Below are positions 44,560-55,627 of a stretch of 64,000 bases of DNA, piece by piece; positions within the stretch are counted from its first letter, which is position 1; each line of letters begins with the position of its first letter. This stretch comes from Acheta domesticus (lineage: Eukaryota; Arthropoda; Insecta; Orthoptera; Gryllidae). The notes beneath the pieces were generated by a model. The model was not told where the DNA came from, searched no databases, and saw only the letters and a list, made by a program, of their open reading frames with translations. The DNA lies in NCBI GenBank assembly GCA_031308135.1, contig JAHLJT010000631.1, forward strand, positions 265,842,948 through 265,906,947. Direction: 5' to 3'. Position numbers and translations under genes: made by a program.

Positions 44560-45910
44560 TCTTGTGCATTCTCGGGTTTCGGCCCCGTGTTCGTGTAGCG
44601 CGCTCCAACAGACGGCTGCAGAGCAACGGGGCAGTTGGCGCAGGAGGCGTCGGCGCCTGTCTGGCATGCAAGGTCTCGCTCTTGCAAAGTGCTTCTCGAC
44701 AGCTGCTCGTGGCTTTCTCTTACTCCACTTTGCAGAGAATCAGCTGTACTTCTACCAAACTGCTTCTCTGGAATTTGCACCTATAGTTAGGCGGTAAAAT
44801 TAAATAACATAAATCGTGGTGATGTAAAGGTCATAAGCACGTCTTGAATTGACATCATAATTAACCTCAAAATCGTGGGTATGTAACGTAATTTACAACA
44901 ATATGCATTTTTCAAATATGACTTTTTTAAAACTTACGTTTTTGAAGTTTTTGTATCATAATTTGAATCAGACTCTGGAACGAATTCATCATTTCACATG
45001 TTAAACAATGGAACTTCTTTTCAACTATTTTATATTTCGTTTTTATAACGGGGTATCCTATTTTACAGAATGATTTGATTCACTGAATATGGAAAAGAAA
45101 TATTAACAAACGATGTAAATTCATATGAAAATATTTTTTAAAGTGTCCATGCAACAAAATGCAGCTTCAAAACGCCATTCAAAACTTATTACAAGCAGGA
45201 AATATGATATATATTTTTTGTAATGGCAGGAAAAAATTTCAATTGAAATTACTTGTACACTATTACAAATACAGTAATAATGGGCACAGAAATTATTTGA
45301 TATGACGTTGTTCAGTATGAAAGAATGTTGCATGCATGTGTGACTTATCTACCTCTCGTCGATTGGAGTGTATCTGAATCACCATTCTAATAAATACAAT
45401 ACAAACCTGTTGTAGAGCAAGATAATTATCTAGAAGTTATAATAAATATTACTTCCTTCAATGACGATGTTAACAGCACCAACCCTTTAATCTGGAAACT
45501 AATACGTATGTGATCACCTGATAAATATTCTAATAGTTCTACGATGTTTGAATGAAAACATTAGTAAAGATGACAGTGACACAGAAATTTGTCTGTTGAA
45601 AAATTTTAGAAGGATGAAAAGTAAGTAGGACTAAAAACGCTTAATAAACAGAATTAAGTGATCAATGTGTCTGTTAAGTTTAATGTTTGACGAAAGACAA
45701 AATGCATACTTATATTTAATTTTTGTTGTATTGTTCACATTGTTCCTCGTTTAACGATGTCAAAAAGTCATTAAAAATGATTTTCCTTCCTTCTTACATT
45801 TTTATCAGTTATAAATTACAATTATTTCAAAGCTGTCTGCTTTGAAGCAACTTATATTCCTAGAGAACATTAAGCCACAGTCAATGAGTTTCTACTGAAC
45901 AGAGAAAACT
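44560..45910. other. no gene recognised
   Basis: 44560-44790 is mixed composition (overlapping frames, none recognised). The rest is AT-rich and plain. Confidence 0.4.
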
Positions 45911-45914
45911 TAAA

Positions 45915-46150
45915 ATTCCCCCATGTTTGGATTAGAGGATTCTCTTCCCTGCGACCATCATCTCAGTTTGCAAAACTCCGCTTCGCTACAGCTTCACGAG
46001 AAACTTCTGGGGGCGAGAATAACGAGTTTTACAACTGCTGGGCTCCTCGGCGGGGAGGGGATGGGCGGGCAGAATGAAGGCAGGAGAACCGCGGCAGATG
46101 GAGCAACTCGAGGGCGCCAATAAAGCTATCGAGCGACTGCCAGCATCGGA
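45915..46150. other. CpG-containing islet with CAATAAAG core
   Basis: GC-richer than its surroundings. It contains GGCGCCAATAAAGCTATCG near 46114-46132, an AT core of Caudal/Abd-B type inside CpG-rich DNA. Possible regulatory element by inference only. Confidence 0.35.
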
Positions 46151-46154
46151 ACCA

Positions 46155-47010
46155 GGGCGAACTGACTAAACAAGTTATGTTATACTGTTTAATTTGCGAA
46201 AATTTGCATTGCATGATTGGCCTGCTGATGTTTCTTTCTAATGTTTCAGTACGTTTAACGCGAACGAAGTTAAATGCTATTTGTAACTAATAGTAATAGA
46301 ACTGCACAAATTTTCTCGCGCTATCGGAAACCGTTACAAAATATTGTATTCTAACTTCTATCGTACTAACACTTCAACCATTACATTAAAAGTCCTAATC
46401 AAACGAAAAGTTAGAGATTCAAAGAAAGCATTTCTTTCTTATTTTGAAAATTAAAATAATTAAATAAAAATAGCTTTCTACAATTGAATTCAGAATATAC
46501 CGTAACTTTCTATTGCCTTGTAGTATAAGCGACCGTACAAATTAAGAGAACTAAAAGAAAAGTTATATTTTTCTAAATCTGCCATTGAGATTCTTGAAGT
46601 GAAGCTTAATCAGCGATCGGTTTATTGCAGTCGGTGCCGGAATTCCTGACTGTTCGTGAACACATGTTCCTATTTTACAAATCTAACATATCTTACCGGA
46701 ACAGTTGTGAGGAGTAATTTTCACCTTACCCCTAATGTTGTTTTATTGTTAAAGTTAGTGTTATTAATAAAAACATAAGATCAATATATTATATTACGAA
46801 TATAAAATGAATGTTGTGACATTTGTTCTGTAACGACAATTAAAATTATTTTTCCGTGATAAAAATGAAACCATATAATATTGTACGACTTAATAAATAT
46901 TTGTCTCATCAAAAAATTAAAAAAACAAGTGCTATTTCTGGATACTAAAATCTCTCATTCAATACGGTGTCGGGAGCCCAGAGCAGGGACCGCGAGGCCG
47001 CGAATCGCTA
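46155..47010. other. AT-rich DNA, nothing recognised
   Basis: Plain AT-rich DNA up to the SINE at 47029. 46965-47010 is GC-rich pre-insertion sequence. Confidence 0.4.
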
Positions 47011-47028
47011 AATCCAAAGGTCCAGCAG

Positions 47029-47536
47029 CGGGAGGGGCCCGCAGAGCATCAACTGATGACTCACTGCCTCTGACCGGGAGGTCCTAGGTTCAGCCCCGAC
47101 GGTGGTAGGAGTTTCGACACTACCTTGTCAGCTACGTCGAATTCAGTCGCTGTCTGGAGGAGAATTCCAGCGGCCGGCTGCTTTAAATCGGTAATTTTCG
47201 CTGCTTTTTCCGAAGAACACTGGGCAAATGCCCGATAAACAGGCAACAGACCGCGCACGAACTTCCCTCCTCTTCTTTGTCCTGTCTTCACCCCTAACTT
47301 TCACCCTTACATTTATACTTACTTTTATTGTACTACCACTTACGCAGCGAGATCAGTGGGGAGCTTAAAAATTGTCCCGTCTGGGGCGGTGCCCCACTGG
47401 TGGGTGATATCTGGTTAGGGAAACCCCGCTAGCCATCGGTGGATAGGCGCATCACGCCATACCGCCATCAAGAAGAAAAATACTTGCGGGACTAATGACC
47501 TTAGCAGTTGAAACATCCACAATCACATACGACCAA
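47029..47536 (+). mobile_element. SINE-A copy 2, full length with TSD-like repeats
   Basis: Flanked by similar 15-mers, CCAAAGGTCCAGCAG (47014-47028) and CCAAGGTTCCAGCAG (47537-47551), read as an aged target-site duplication. The head contains CAGAGCATCAACTGATGAC, then a B-box-like GGTTCAGCCCC in TCCTAGGTTCAGCCCCGAC (47086-47104). The body follows the family order. The tail is TTGCGGGACTAATGACCTTA with AGCAGTTGAAACATCC and AATCAC. At about 508 bp it defines the family's length and shows a tRNA-type head. Confidence 0.82.
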
Positions 47537-47554
47537 CCAAGGTTCCAGCAGAGA

Positions 47555-48590
47555 ATCGTTGCGCGACAGAGCGGATGGAACGGTGGCTTCTCAAGGGAAG
47601 CGGTGGATTGATGGGGCCGGCAAGTCTTTGGGAGGGGTGAGGAGGATAGGACCAAGATTAGGGAGGAAAGATCGTGTTAACGCACTGGGCCGAGGGCCGC
47701 TAATGTTCAAGGGCTCCCGATAGTTCTTCAAACATTATCCCTGAAAAGGGGGCGGTTGCCGGAGTTACGTTAGAGTTGGCGCGGGTTCCTTTCTGACCCC
47801 TTGAGTAGTTTATTTAGAAAATTATGTTTAGAATATTATGATTATTATTAGAATTAAGTGCGAAATTAGTTATTTTAATAATAATCAATCATTTATAAGG
47901 TAGTATTAACTTAATGCACTGTTATAAACAAACATGCAAATGAGGAATTAAATTATTATTTTGCTCTTTTATTTCTTTTATCTTTCATTTTATGTGACTC
48001 CATTTACATTTTCCAGAATATTTCAACGGCAAAGGTATCAGAAAATTCATTTTCTAACATATTCTCCCATAAAAACAAACAATTTATTGAAAATGTTTCA
48101 AAGCTAATCAACACAACATAGAAAAAATACGAAATTTAAGATGTTTGTATTGATTTCACAAATATTTATAAATGAATTGTTACATATAAAATTTTGAAAA
48201 TGTTTAAGACAAAAGCTAAAGAATATGATGAAAGGTATGTGAAATGTAAAGCTTCTGACTAGCAAAATTAGGCAACTGCAGCTAAGCAGAGATACGTGGG
48301 GCCACCTCTCTGGGGTTATTTAATACTAAGTTTTCCAAAAAATAAAGTACAAAGTATAAGAAGTGATGAATGATTCAACTATATTAAAAAATTGGCATAA
48401 CGTAGTCACCTGTCGCATATTATTGTGTAATATTTATAATATAGAATGTTGCTGATTGCTGCGAGAATGTCAATCAGTGTTGAGAAGTTAATTCTGTAAC
48501 TAATCTTGTCTTTGCATTGTGTGTGTGTGTGTGTGGGAGATCGGTGAAAGTAAGAATATGAAGACCCCAAATTAACGTAGGACCAAGGGC
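47555..48590. other. AT-rich DNA, nothing recognised except a (GT)n
   Basis: 47560-47800 is moderately GC, the remainder AT-rich. A (GT)n microsatellite lies at 48517-48535. No coding signal. Confidence 0.4.
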
Positions 48591-48734
48591 CCCAAAGATG
48601 TTAAAACGGCCCTGGATAGGGAGAGTTGGGGGGGGGGCCGCCGGTTCCGGTTGCCGGGCAGCGAGGGTGGCCGATTTGCTGGGAGGGCCGATGTTAGTGG
48701 AATGGCGTAAAGAGGATCCAACGTGGGCGAGGGG

Positions 48735-50450
48735 CGTTGCATTAGCGAAGGAATGGCGTGGGCGAGGCAATGGCGTAGGCGCGGGGTAGCATGAGCGAGA
48801 GGCTGGCGTGGACGGGCAGGTGAGGTGGGCGACGAAGTGTGATGGGTGGTGTGGGCGAGGGGGGTTGCATGGGCGAAGGAATGGCGTGGGCGAGGCAATG
48901 GCGTAGGCGCGGGGTAGCATGAGCGAGGGGCTGGCGTGGACGGGCAGGTGAGGTGGGCGACGAAGTGTGATGGGTGGTGTGGGCGAGGGGTGTTGCACGG
49001 GCGAAGGAAAGGCGTGGGCGAGGCAATGGCGTAGGCGCGGGGTAGCATGAGCGAGGGGCTGGCGTGGACGGGCAGGTGAGGTGGGCGACGAAGTGTGATG
49101 GGTGGTGTGGGCGAGGGGGGTTGCACGGGCGAAGGAATGGCGTGGGCGAGGCAATGGCGTAGGCGCGGGGTAGCATGAGCGAGGGGCTGGCGTGGACGGG
49201 CAGGTGAGGTGGGCGACGACGTGTGATGGGTGGTGTGGGCGAGGGGCGTTGCACGGTGGAAGGAATGGCGTGGGCGAGGCAATGGCGTAGGCGCGAGGTA
49301 GCATGAGCGAGGGGCTGGCGTGGACGGGCAGGTGAGGTGGGCGACGAAGTGTGATGGGTGGTGTGGGCGAGGGGCGTTGCACGGTGGAAGGAATGGCGTG
49401 GGCGAGGCAATGGCGTAGGCGCGAGGTAGCATGAGCGAGGGGCTGGCGTGGACGGGCAGGTGAGGTGGGCGACGAAGTGTGATGGGGTGGTGTGGGCGAG
49501 GGGTGTCGCACGGGCGAAGGAATGGCGTGGGCGAGGCAATGGCGTAGGCGGGGGGTAGCATGAGCGAGGGGCTGGCGTGGACGGGCAGGTGAGGTGGGCG
49601 ACGAAGTGTGATGGGTGGTGTGGGCGAGGGGCGTTGCACGGGCGAAGGAATGGCGTGGGCAAGGCAATGGCGTAGGCGGGGGGTAGCATGAGCGAGGGGC
49701 TGGCGTGGACGGGCAGGTGAGGTGGGCGACGAAGTGTGATGGGTGGTGTGGGCGAGGGGCGTTGCACGGGCGAAGGAATGGCGTGGGCAAGGCAATGGCG
49801 TAGGCGCGGGGTAGCATGAGCGAGGGGCTGGCGTGGACGGGCAGGTGAGGTGGGCGACGAAGTGTGATGGGGTGGTGTGGTCGAGGGGTGTTCCACGGGC
49901 GAAGGAATGGCGTGGGCGAGGCAATGGCGTAGGCGCGGGGTAGCATGAGCGAGGGGCTGGCGTGGACGGGCAGGTGAGGTGGGCGACGAAGTGTGATGGG
50001 GTGGTGTGGTCGAGGGGTGTTCCACGGGCGAAGGAATGGCGTGGGCGAGGCAATGGCGTAGGCGCGGGGTAGCATGAGCGAGGGGCTGGCGTGGACGGGC
50101 AGGTGAGGTGGGCGACGAAGTGTGATGGGGTGGTGTGGTCGAGGTGTGTTGCACGGGCGAAGGAATGGCGTGGGCATGGCAATGGCGTAGGCGCGGTGTA
50201 GCGTGAGCGAGGGGCTGGCGTGGACGGGCAGGTGAGGTGGGCGACGAAGTGTGATGGGTGGTGTGGGCGAGGGGCGTTGCACGGGCGAAGGAATGGCGTG
50301 GGCGAGGCAATGGCGTAGGCGCGGGGTAGCGTGAGCGAGGGGCTGGCGTGGACGTGCAGGTGAGGTGGGCGACGAAGTGTGATGGGGTGGTGTGGGCGAG
50401 GGGCGTTGCATGGGCGAAGGAATGGCGTGGGTATAGGCGTGGGGATGACG
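48735..50450 (+). repeat. 128-bp higher-order satellite, 13 periods
   Basis: The anchor GCGAAGGAATGGCG recurs every 128 bp from about 48745 to 50414. Five copies carry one extra G. Each 128-bp period divides into eight 16-mers (for example TGGCGTGGGCGAGGCA, ATGGCGTAGGCGCGGG, TAGCATGAGCGAGGGG) that align to one consensus, TGGCGTGGGCGAGGGG. Minus frames of 500-640 codons are stop-free repeats of P/H/S/T/R phrases and not genes. Confidence 0.93.
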
Positions 50451-50890
50451 TGGAAGAGGAGGTGGCGTGGACGAGTAGTTGACGATGGTGACGAAGTAGT
50501 TTCGGCGATTGAGTGGCGTTTGCGACGGGTGCCGTGAGTGAGCAGAGGCATGGTGGAGAAAGTGGCGTGAGGGGGGGTGACGCGCGCGAGGGAATGGCGA
50601 GTTGGAGAAGAAGGCGTGGGAGAGAGGGAGGCTTGGGAGAGAGGGAGGCGTGCGGTGGTGACGTGGAAGAGGGGTTGACTTGGTCGAGGCAGTGGCGTGG
50701 ACGAGCAGGTGGCGTGGGCGAGGTAGTGGCTTAGTCGAGAGGAAGTCGTGGGCGAGAGGGTGGCGTGGGTGAGGAACAAGGCGTAGTGTTGGCGAGGTGA
50801 TAGGTAGGGCAAAGGCCCGTCGTGAGGGAAGGTGTGGCTTGGGCGATGGTGTTCCGAGGTCGAAGGGGGGGGCGTGGACGAGCAGATGGT
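50450..50890 (+). repeat. degenerate 16-mer zone between two satellite arrays
   Basis: Irregular sequence still carrying recognisable 16-bp spaced TGGCGTGGACGAGCAGG / TGGCGTGGGCGAGGTAG phrases, without homogenised periods. This is consistent with older, decayed monomers. Confidence 0.7.
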
Positions 50891-50894
50891 GAGG

Positions 50895-52905
50895 CGAGGG
50901 GTGGCGAGGGCGAGGGGTAGCGAGGGCGAGAGGTGTCGGGGGCGAGGGGTGGCGAGGGCGAGGGGTGGCGAGGGCGAGGGGTGGCGAGGGCGAAGGGTGG
51001 CGAGGGCGACGGGTGGCGAGCGCGAGGGGTGGCGAGCGCGAGGGCTGGCGAGGGCGAGGGGTGGGCGAGGGCGAGGGGTGGCGAGGGCGAGGGGTGGCGA
51101 GCGCGAGGGGTGGCGAGGGCGAGGGGTGGCGAGGGCGAGGGGTGGCGAGGGCGAGGGGTGGCGAGGGCGAGAGGTGGCGGAGGGCGAGGGGTGGCGAGGG
51201 CGAGGGGTGGCGAGGGCGAGGTGTGGCGAGAGCGAGGGGTGGCGAGGGCGAGGGGTGGCGAGGGCGAGGGGTGGCGAGGGCGAGGGGTGGCGAGGGCGAG
51301 GGGTGGCGAGGGCGAGGGGTGGCGAGGGCGAGGGGTGGCGAGCGCGAGGGGTGGCGAGGGCGAGGTGTGGCGAGCGCGAGGGGTGGCGAGGGCGAGGGGT
51401 GGCGAGCGCGAGGGGTGGCGAGGGCGGAGGGGTGGCGAGGGCGAGAGGTGGCGAGGGCGAGGTGTGGCGAGGGCGAGAGGTGGCGAGGGCGAGGGGTGGC
51501 GAGGGCGAGGGGTGGCGTGCGCGAGGGATGGCGAGGGCGAGGGGTGGCGAGGGCGAAGGGTGGCGAGGGCGAGGGGTGGCGAGGGCGAGGGGTGGCGAGG
51601 GCGAGGGGTGGCGAGGGCGAGGGGTGGCGAGGGCGAAGGGTGGCGAGGGCGACGGGTGGCGAGCGCGAGGGGTGGCGAGCGCGAGGGCTGGCGAGGGCGA
51701 GGGGTGGCGAGGGCGAGGGGTGGCGAGGGCGAGGGGTGGCGAGGGCGAGGGGTGGCGAGGGCGAGGGGTGGCGAGGGCGAGGGGTGGCGAGGGCGAGGGG
51801 TGGCGAGGGCGAGGGGTGGCGAGGGCGAGGGGTGGCGAGGGCGAGGGGTGGCGAGGGCGAGGGGTGGCGAGCGCGAGGGGTGGCGAGGGCGAGGTGTGGC
51901 GAGCGCGAGGGGTGGCGAGGGCGAGGGGTGGCGAGCGCGAGGGGTGGCGAGCGCGAGGGGTGGCGAGGGCGAGGGGTGGCGAGGGCGAGAGGTGGCGAGG
52001 GCGAGGGGTGGCGAGGGCGAGAGGTGGCGAGGGCGAGGGGTGGCGAGGGCGAGGGGTGGCGAGCGCGAGGGGTGGCGAGGGCGAGGGGTGGCGAGCGCGA
52101 GGGGTGGCGAGGGCGAGAGGTGGCGAGGGCGAGTGGTGGCGAGGGCGAGGGGTGGCGTGCGCGAGGGATGGCGAGGGCGAGGGGTGGTGAGGGCGAAGGG
52201 TGGCGAGGGCGAGGGGTGGCGAGGGCGAGGGGTGGCGAGGGCGAGGTGTGGCGAGCGCGAGGGGTGGCGAGGGCGAGGGGTGGCGAGCGCGAGGGGGTGG
52301 CGAGGGCGAGGGGTGGCGAGGGCGAGAGGTGGCGAGGGCGAGGTGTGGCGAGCGCGAGTGGTGGCGAGGGCGAGGGGTGGCGAGCGCGAGGGGTGGCGAG
52401 GGCGAGGGGTGGCGAGGGCGAGGGGTGGCGAGGGCGAGGGGTGGCGAGCGCGAGGGGTGGCGAGGGCGAGGGGTGGCGAGGGCGAGAGGTGGCGAGGGCG
52501 AGGTGTGGCGAGCGCGAGTGGTGGCGAGGGCGAGGGGTGGCGAGCGCGAGGGGTGGCGAGGGCGAGGGGTGGCGAGGGCGAGGGGTGGCGAGGGCGAGGG
52601 GTGGCGAGCGCGAGGGGTGGCGAGGGCGAGGGATGGTGAGGGCGGAGGGTGGCGAGGGCGAGGGGTGGCGAGGGCGAGGGGTGGCGAGGGCGAGGGGTGG
52701 CGAGGGCGAGGGGTGGCGAGGGCGAGGGATGGCGAGGGCGAGGGTTGGCGAGCGCGAGGGGTGGCGAGGGCGAGAGGTGGCGAGGGCGAGGGGTGGTGAG
52801 GGCGAGGGGTGGCGAGGGCGACGGGTGGCGAGCGCGAGGTGTGGCGAGGGCGAGAGGTGGCGAGGGCGAGGGGTGGCGAGGGCGAGGGGTGGCGAGGGCG
52901 AGAGA
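50895..52905 (+). repeat. 16-bp G-rich satellite, about 125 units, with 640-bp longer period
   Basis: The unit is TGGCGAGGGCGAGGGG with variants containing GAGCGCGAG, GAGAGG and GAGGTG. The order of variants repeats: CGAAGGG...GACGGG...GAGCGCGAG...GGGCTGG occurs at 50991 and again at 51634, and GGTGGCGTGCGCGAGGGATG at 51511 and 52151 (640 bp = 40 units). A 160-bp sub-period is visible at about 52325/52485. Six overlapping long frames (up to 1,446 codons on the minus strand, running through both arrays) are artefacts. Confidence 0.95.
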
Positions 52906-53165
52906 GTGGCAAGCGCGCAGGAGTGGGAAGGGCGCAGAAGGAGTGAAAAAAGACGGCGAGTGGCGGGTGGCAGCCAAATCGAGTTACGAGGCCAAAGGAC
53001 GCTTCGCCTTCCTGTTGGGCCTCCGCACCGCTAATTGAGAATCCGGGCCCAGCCGAGTCTGTGACCCTGTGCTTCGCGTTTCGTTATGCTTCTGTAGTAA
53101 TGATGTTCTCGCGAGGCCCTGTCGACTCGGCGCCGCCCACTCTTTCTGTTCTAACTTGCTTCGTT
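52906..53165. other. CpG-rich islet beside the satellite
   Basis: Non-repetitive GC-rich DNA (GAGTTACGAGGCCAAAGGA, CCGCACCGCTAATTGAG) with an ATTA-type core. It ends in ordinary DNA near 53160. Confidence 0.4.
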
Positions 53166-53399
53166 ACTTTCCTTATTTATTGAAGGGATCTCTTCTATTA
53201 TTAAGGTCCAAGGGAACTGACGAATAGGTCCTTCTCCAGGGCTTGAATTTATTCTGGAAAATATTTGGAAAATATAGGGATACCTTTGTAATATTTAACT
53301 GTATTTGAACAGTCAGTGCATCGAATGGTAAATGGTCGTTTTACTCGTTCGTATTTCTCAAGAATGTAGAGTATGAATTAGAGTATGAATTAGTATGAA

Positions 53400-54155
53400 T
53401 TATTTATTTAAGAATATGTAATATTTGTCAAAAACGACCTACGTAACGGAGGGAACATATTTTCATGCAATATTGATATTTATAATTACATCACACGCCG
53501 TAGAAATCACGTGCATCAAGTGTCAGTATCAACAGCTCAGTACAAGGAATCAACATACAATACATGTACGTTACTTTACAACGCATTGCCAGATGACATA
53601 AAACAATTAAAGTCGGTACACAAATATAAATTTAAAGTAAAATCTTTTCTGCTGCAAAACTGTTTCTATACAATTAGAGACTATACTGATCGTGAAAAAG
53701 AAAAATAATGTTTAATGTAACGAAACAAAGATATATAATGAATTAGTTTACGTTTGCATTGTATACATTTTCAAAAAATATTTAATACGCCTGTAACAAG
53801 TAATGTACTTCAGCTTCCGGGTCAATAACCCCCGTCTCGATCAGGTTTTTGTCCAGTTTCCCTGATCCATAGTGCAAATGCTGAGATGGCCCCTTGTTTT
53901 GTTTCTGGACGTAAATGTAGCTTCACTGTGCGCACTGTGTGCTTTTGCTTGTAGTTCATTTACAGTTGAAATTAATTTTCTATAACTCGGGAAAAAACAT
54001 TTTTCAAATATTTTGATTTTTCTAAAATAATTATTCTCTAAATTCATTTTTTCGTTTTTTTAATTATTTTTTTAAATTCTGGCTCTCAAGAAAATGTGCG
54101 CAGATAAATTTCTTTCCCCACACGTCATATACAGTTTTTACTCTTTTTTGACAAA

Positions 54156-54190
<35 letters not shown>

Positions 54191-54194
54191 ATAG
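53400..54194 (+). mobile_element. 5'-truncated CR1/L2-like LINE (family 2), plus strand
   Basis: Contains a C-terminal ORF2 remnant, a 3' UTR with CGATCAGGTTTTTGTCCAGT, and the terminal block AGATAAATTTCTTTCCCC, TATACAGTTTTTACTC, TTTTTTGACAAATAAATAAA. It ends in about nine AAAT units (54158-54194). The same terminal block occurs alone at 62730-62840 and 63168-63243 and, diverged, at 38770. Confidence 0.82.
53406..53708 (+). pseudogene. ORF2 C-terminal remnant of LINE family 2
   Basis: Homologous residue for residue with the frame at 39329-39694: VIFVKND, IYNYITRRRNHVHQV, TLLYNALPDDIKQLKS, KVKSFLLQNCFYTIRDYT. A TAA at 53409-53411 stands where the other copy has a TAC tyrosine codon, so the frame is broken at its 5' end. 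A GTG at 53511 is not a genuine start. The natural stop is at 53706-53708. No catalytic domain remains. Confidence 0.8.
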
Positions 54195-54378
54195 AGCGTC
54201 AACGTAGTGTTAGAAATTAAGTGAAAATTATCAGGCCATGATTTAAAGCAGGTTATATATTTCATGAATATTTAATGAATACTTCACTTCAACTTTCTGT
54301 CAGTAAAAGACTTGTGACGTTTGGGATTGAAAGAGTTGAGAAATTCTTGGATGTACTCTCGTGGATGTAGTCTCGGAT

Positions 54379-54461
54379 GTACGAATTTGAAACTTATAGT
54401 TTCAAATTCGTACCTGTACAAATTCAAACTTTCAATTTCGTACCGTTACAAATTTGAAACT
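54379..54461. repeat. cluster of alternating inverted 15-mers (cruciform-prone)
   Basis: GTACGAATTTGAAAC and its exact complement form a 35-bp palindrome (54379-54413). Three more diverged copies follow in alternating orientation: GTACAAATTCAAAC, TTTCAATTTCGTAC and GTTACAAATTTGAAAC. A GGATGTA-type direct repeat precedes. Confidence 0.9.
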
Positions 54462-54464
54462 GTT

Positions 54465-55620
54465 TCACCTCTTTGGATTTTACGGAGTTCTTGGGTATCT
54501 AAGTAAACGAATGCCACATATAACGTGGTCGGAGCCTGCATAGTTTTCTATCAATTTCTGCTCGCACAGAAATCAGCAATATAAAGTACTCTTTTTATTC
54601 TCCCTCAAGCATTAAACCGTTGCGACTCATTGGTCAATGTATTTTGTTTGGGGTCCTCCTACAGTTCTTTACTTTTAGGTTAAAAGGGTTTCCCTGATGT
54701 TCTCGTGTCTTTCTGTTCATTCTTATTTCTCCTAACAATGAGCTTATAAAAATCATCTTCGCTCCCTGGATTCTGCTACACGATTAAGAAATAAATGCCA
54801 ATCAAATTGAAGTTTTGAGGCAAGCGTTACCTTGATGTCGTATCCGCTTCGCTTCTTAATTGGAATTCTTTGTTGAATGAAAGAAATTAAAATACAAGAA
54901 ATGACAGTTAAATATTATATAACTTGAACGTATACACGTGAGATTAACAAAATTTGTCAGAAGAAATAATTGCTGTCTGTCTCCACCCAGCTTATTATTT
55001 CCTTATTTTCTCCTGGGCAACAGGTCGTCATAACACTAATCGTCATGGCCGGGTCTTCACAACACTCCGTTTATGTTATAGATGGATGGGTCTCACAAGT
55101 TTGAAAATTTTTTTCCCTTTAACGTCGCCTACACTTTGCCTAGTTATAACTTAAAAAGTATCCCTAACATAAAATGACATTTACGATTATCGAATGCGTT
55201 GCCGTAGTTGATAAACACCGTGAATCTATCGATTATATTATCTTATTTTTTCTACCATTTGTTTGAGTGAAATTTATAGTATAGGAAATGTTACAGAAAA
55301 CATTGTATTTGACTCACATGGTAAAAGTGAGTCTTCCCTTCTGGACTTCAGATTGCTTCTCTAGTAAGATTCTGACTACAATGGCTCTTAATATTTTTTT
55401 GCAAGTATTTCTGCAGAAATATAATAGATATTATTTACACAATATTCACAAAATTCTTAACATTAATAGTTGAAGAAATGCTTTGTAAAAGCTATTGTAA
55501 TTCTTATAGGAATATTGCGAGAGGAAAAACAAACACAATTCAAACAATTAGAGAAATATCTATAAAAGTGTGTAGACTAGAATAAAAATGAGAATGAATA
55601 TATCAAAAGAAGTGGAATAT
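54465..55620. other. AT-rich DNA, nothing recognised
   Basis: Plain AT-rich sequence with only short unremarkable frames. Confidence 0.45.
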
Positions 55621-55627
55621 CGTTAGT

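Noticed and set aside
44340..44786. 148-codon frame through the inverted repeat
   Set aside because: The same arm sequence gives near-identical peptides on both strands because it is an inverted repeat. The frame has no independent support.
48735..50450. CRISPR-like array (regular repeats)
   Set aside because: Units are contiguous with no unique spacers and the context is clearly eukaryotic. It is a satellite.
34383..52905. Common origin of the 34.4-kb and 50.9-kb 16-bp minisatellites
   Set aside because: Units match at 11 of 16 positions, but both are G-rich, so this is close to what composition gives. Equal period alone is weak evidence.
48474..52912. Minus-strand open frames of 645, 1,446, 522 and 748 codons
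   Set aside because: They lie entirely in 16-bp-based satellite arrays, overlap one another in several frames, and are low-complexity Pro/His/Ser/Arg phrases. The satellite simply lacks stop triplets in these frames.
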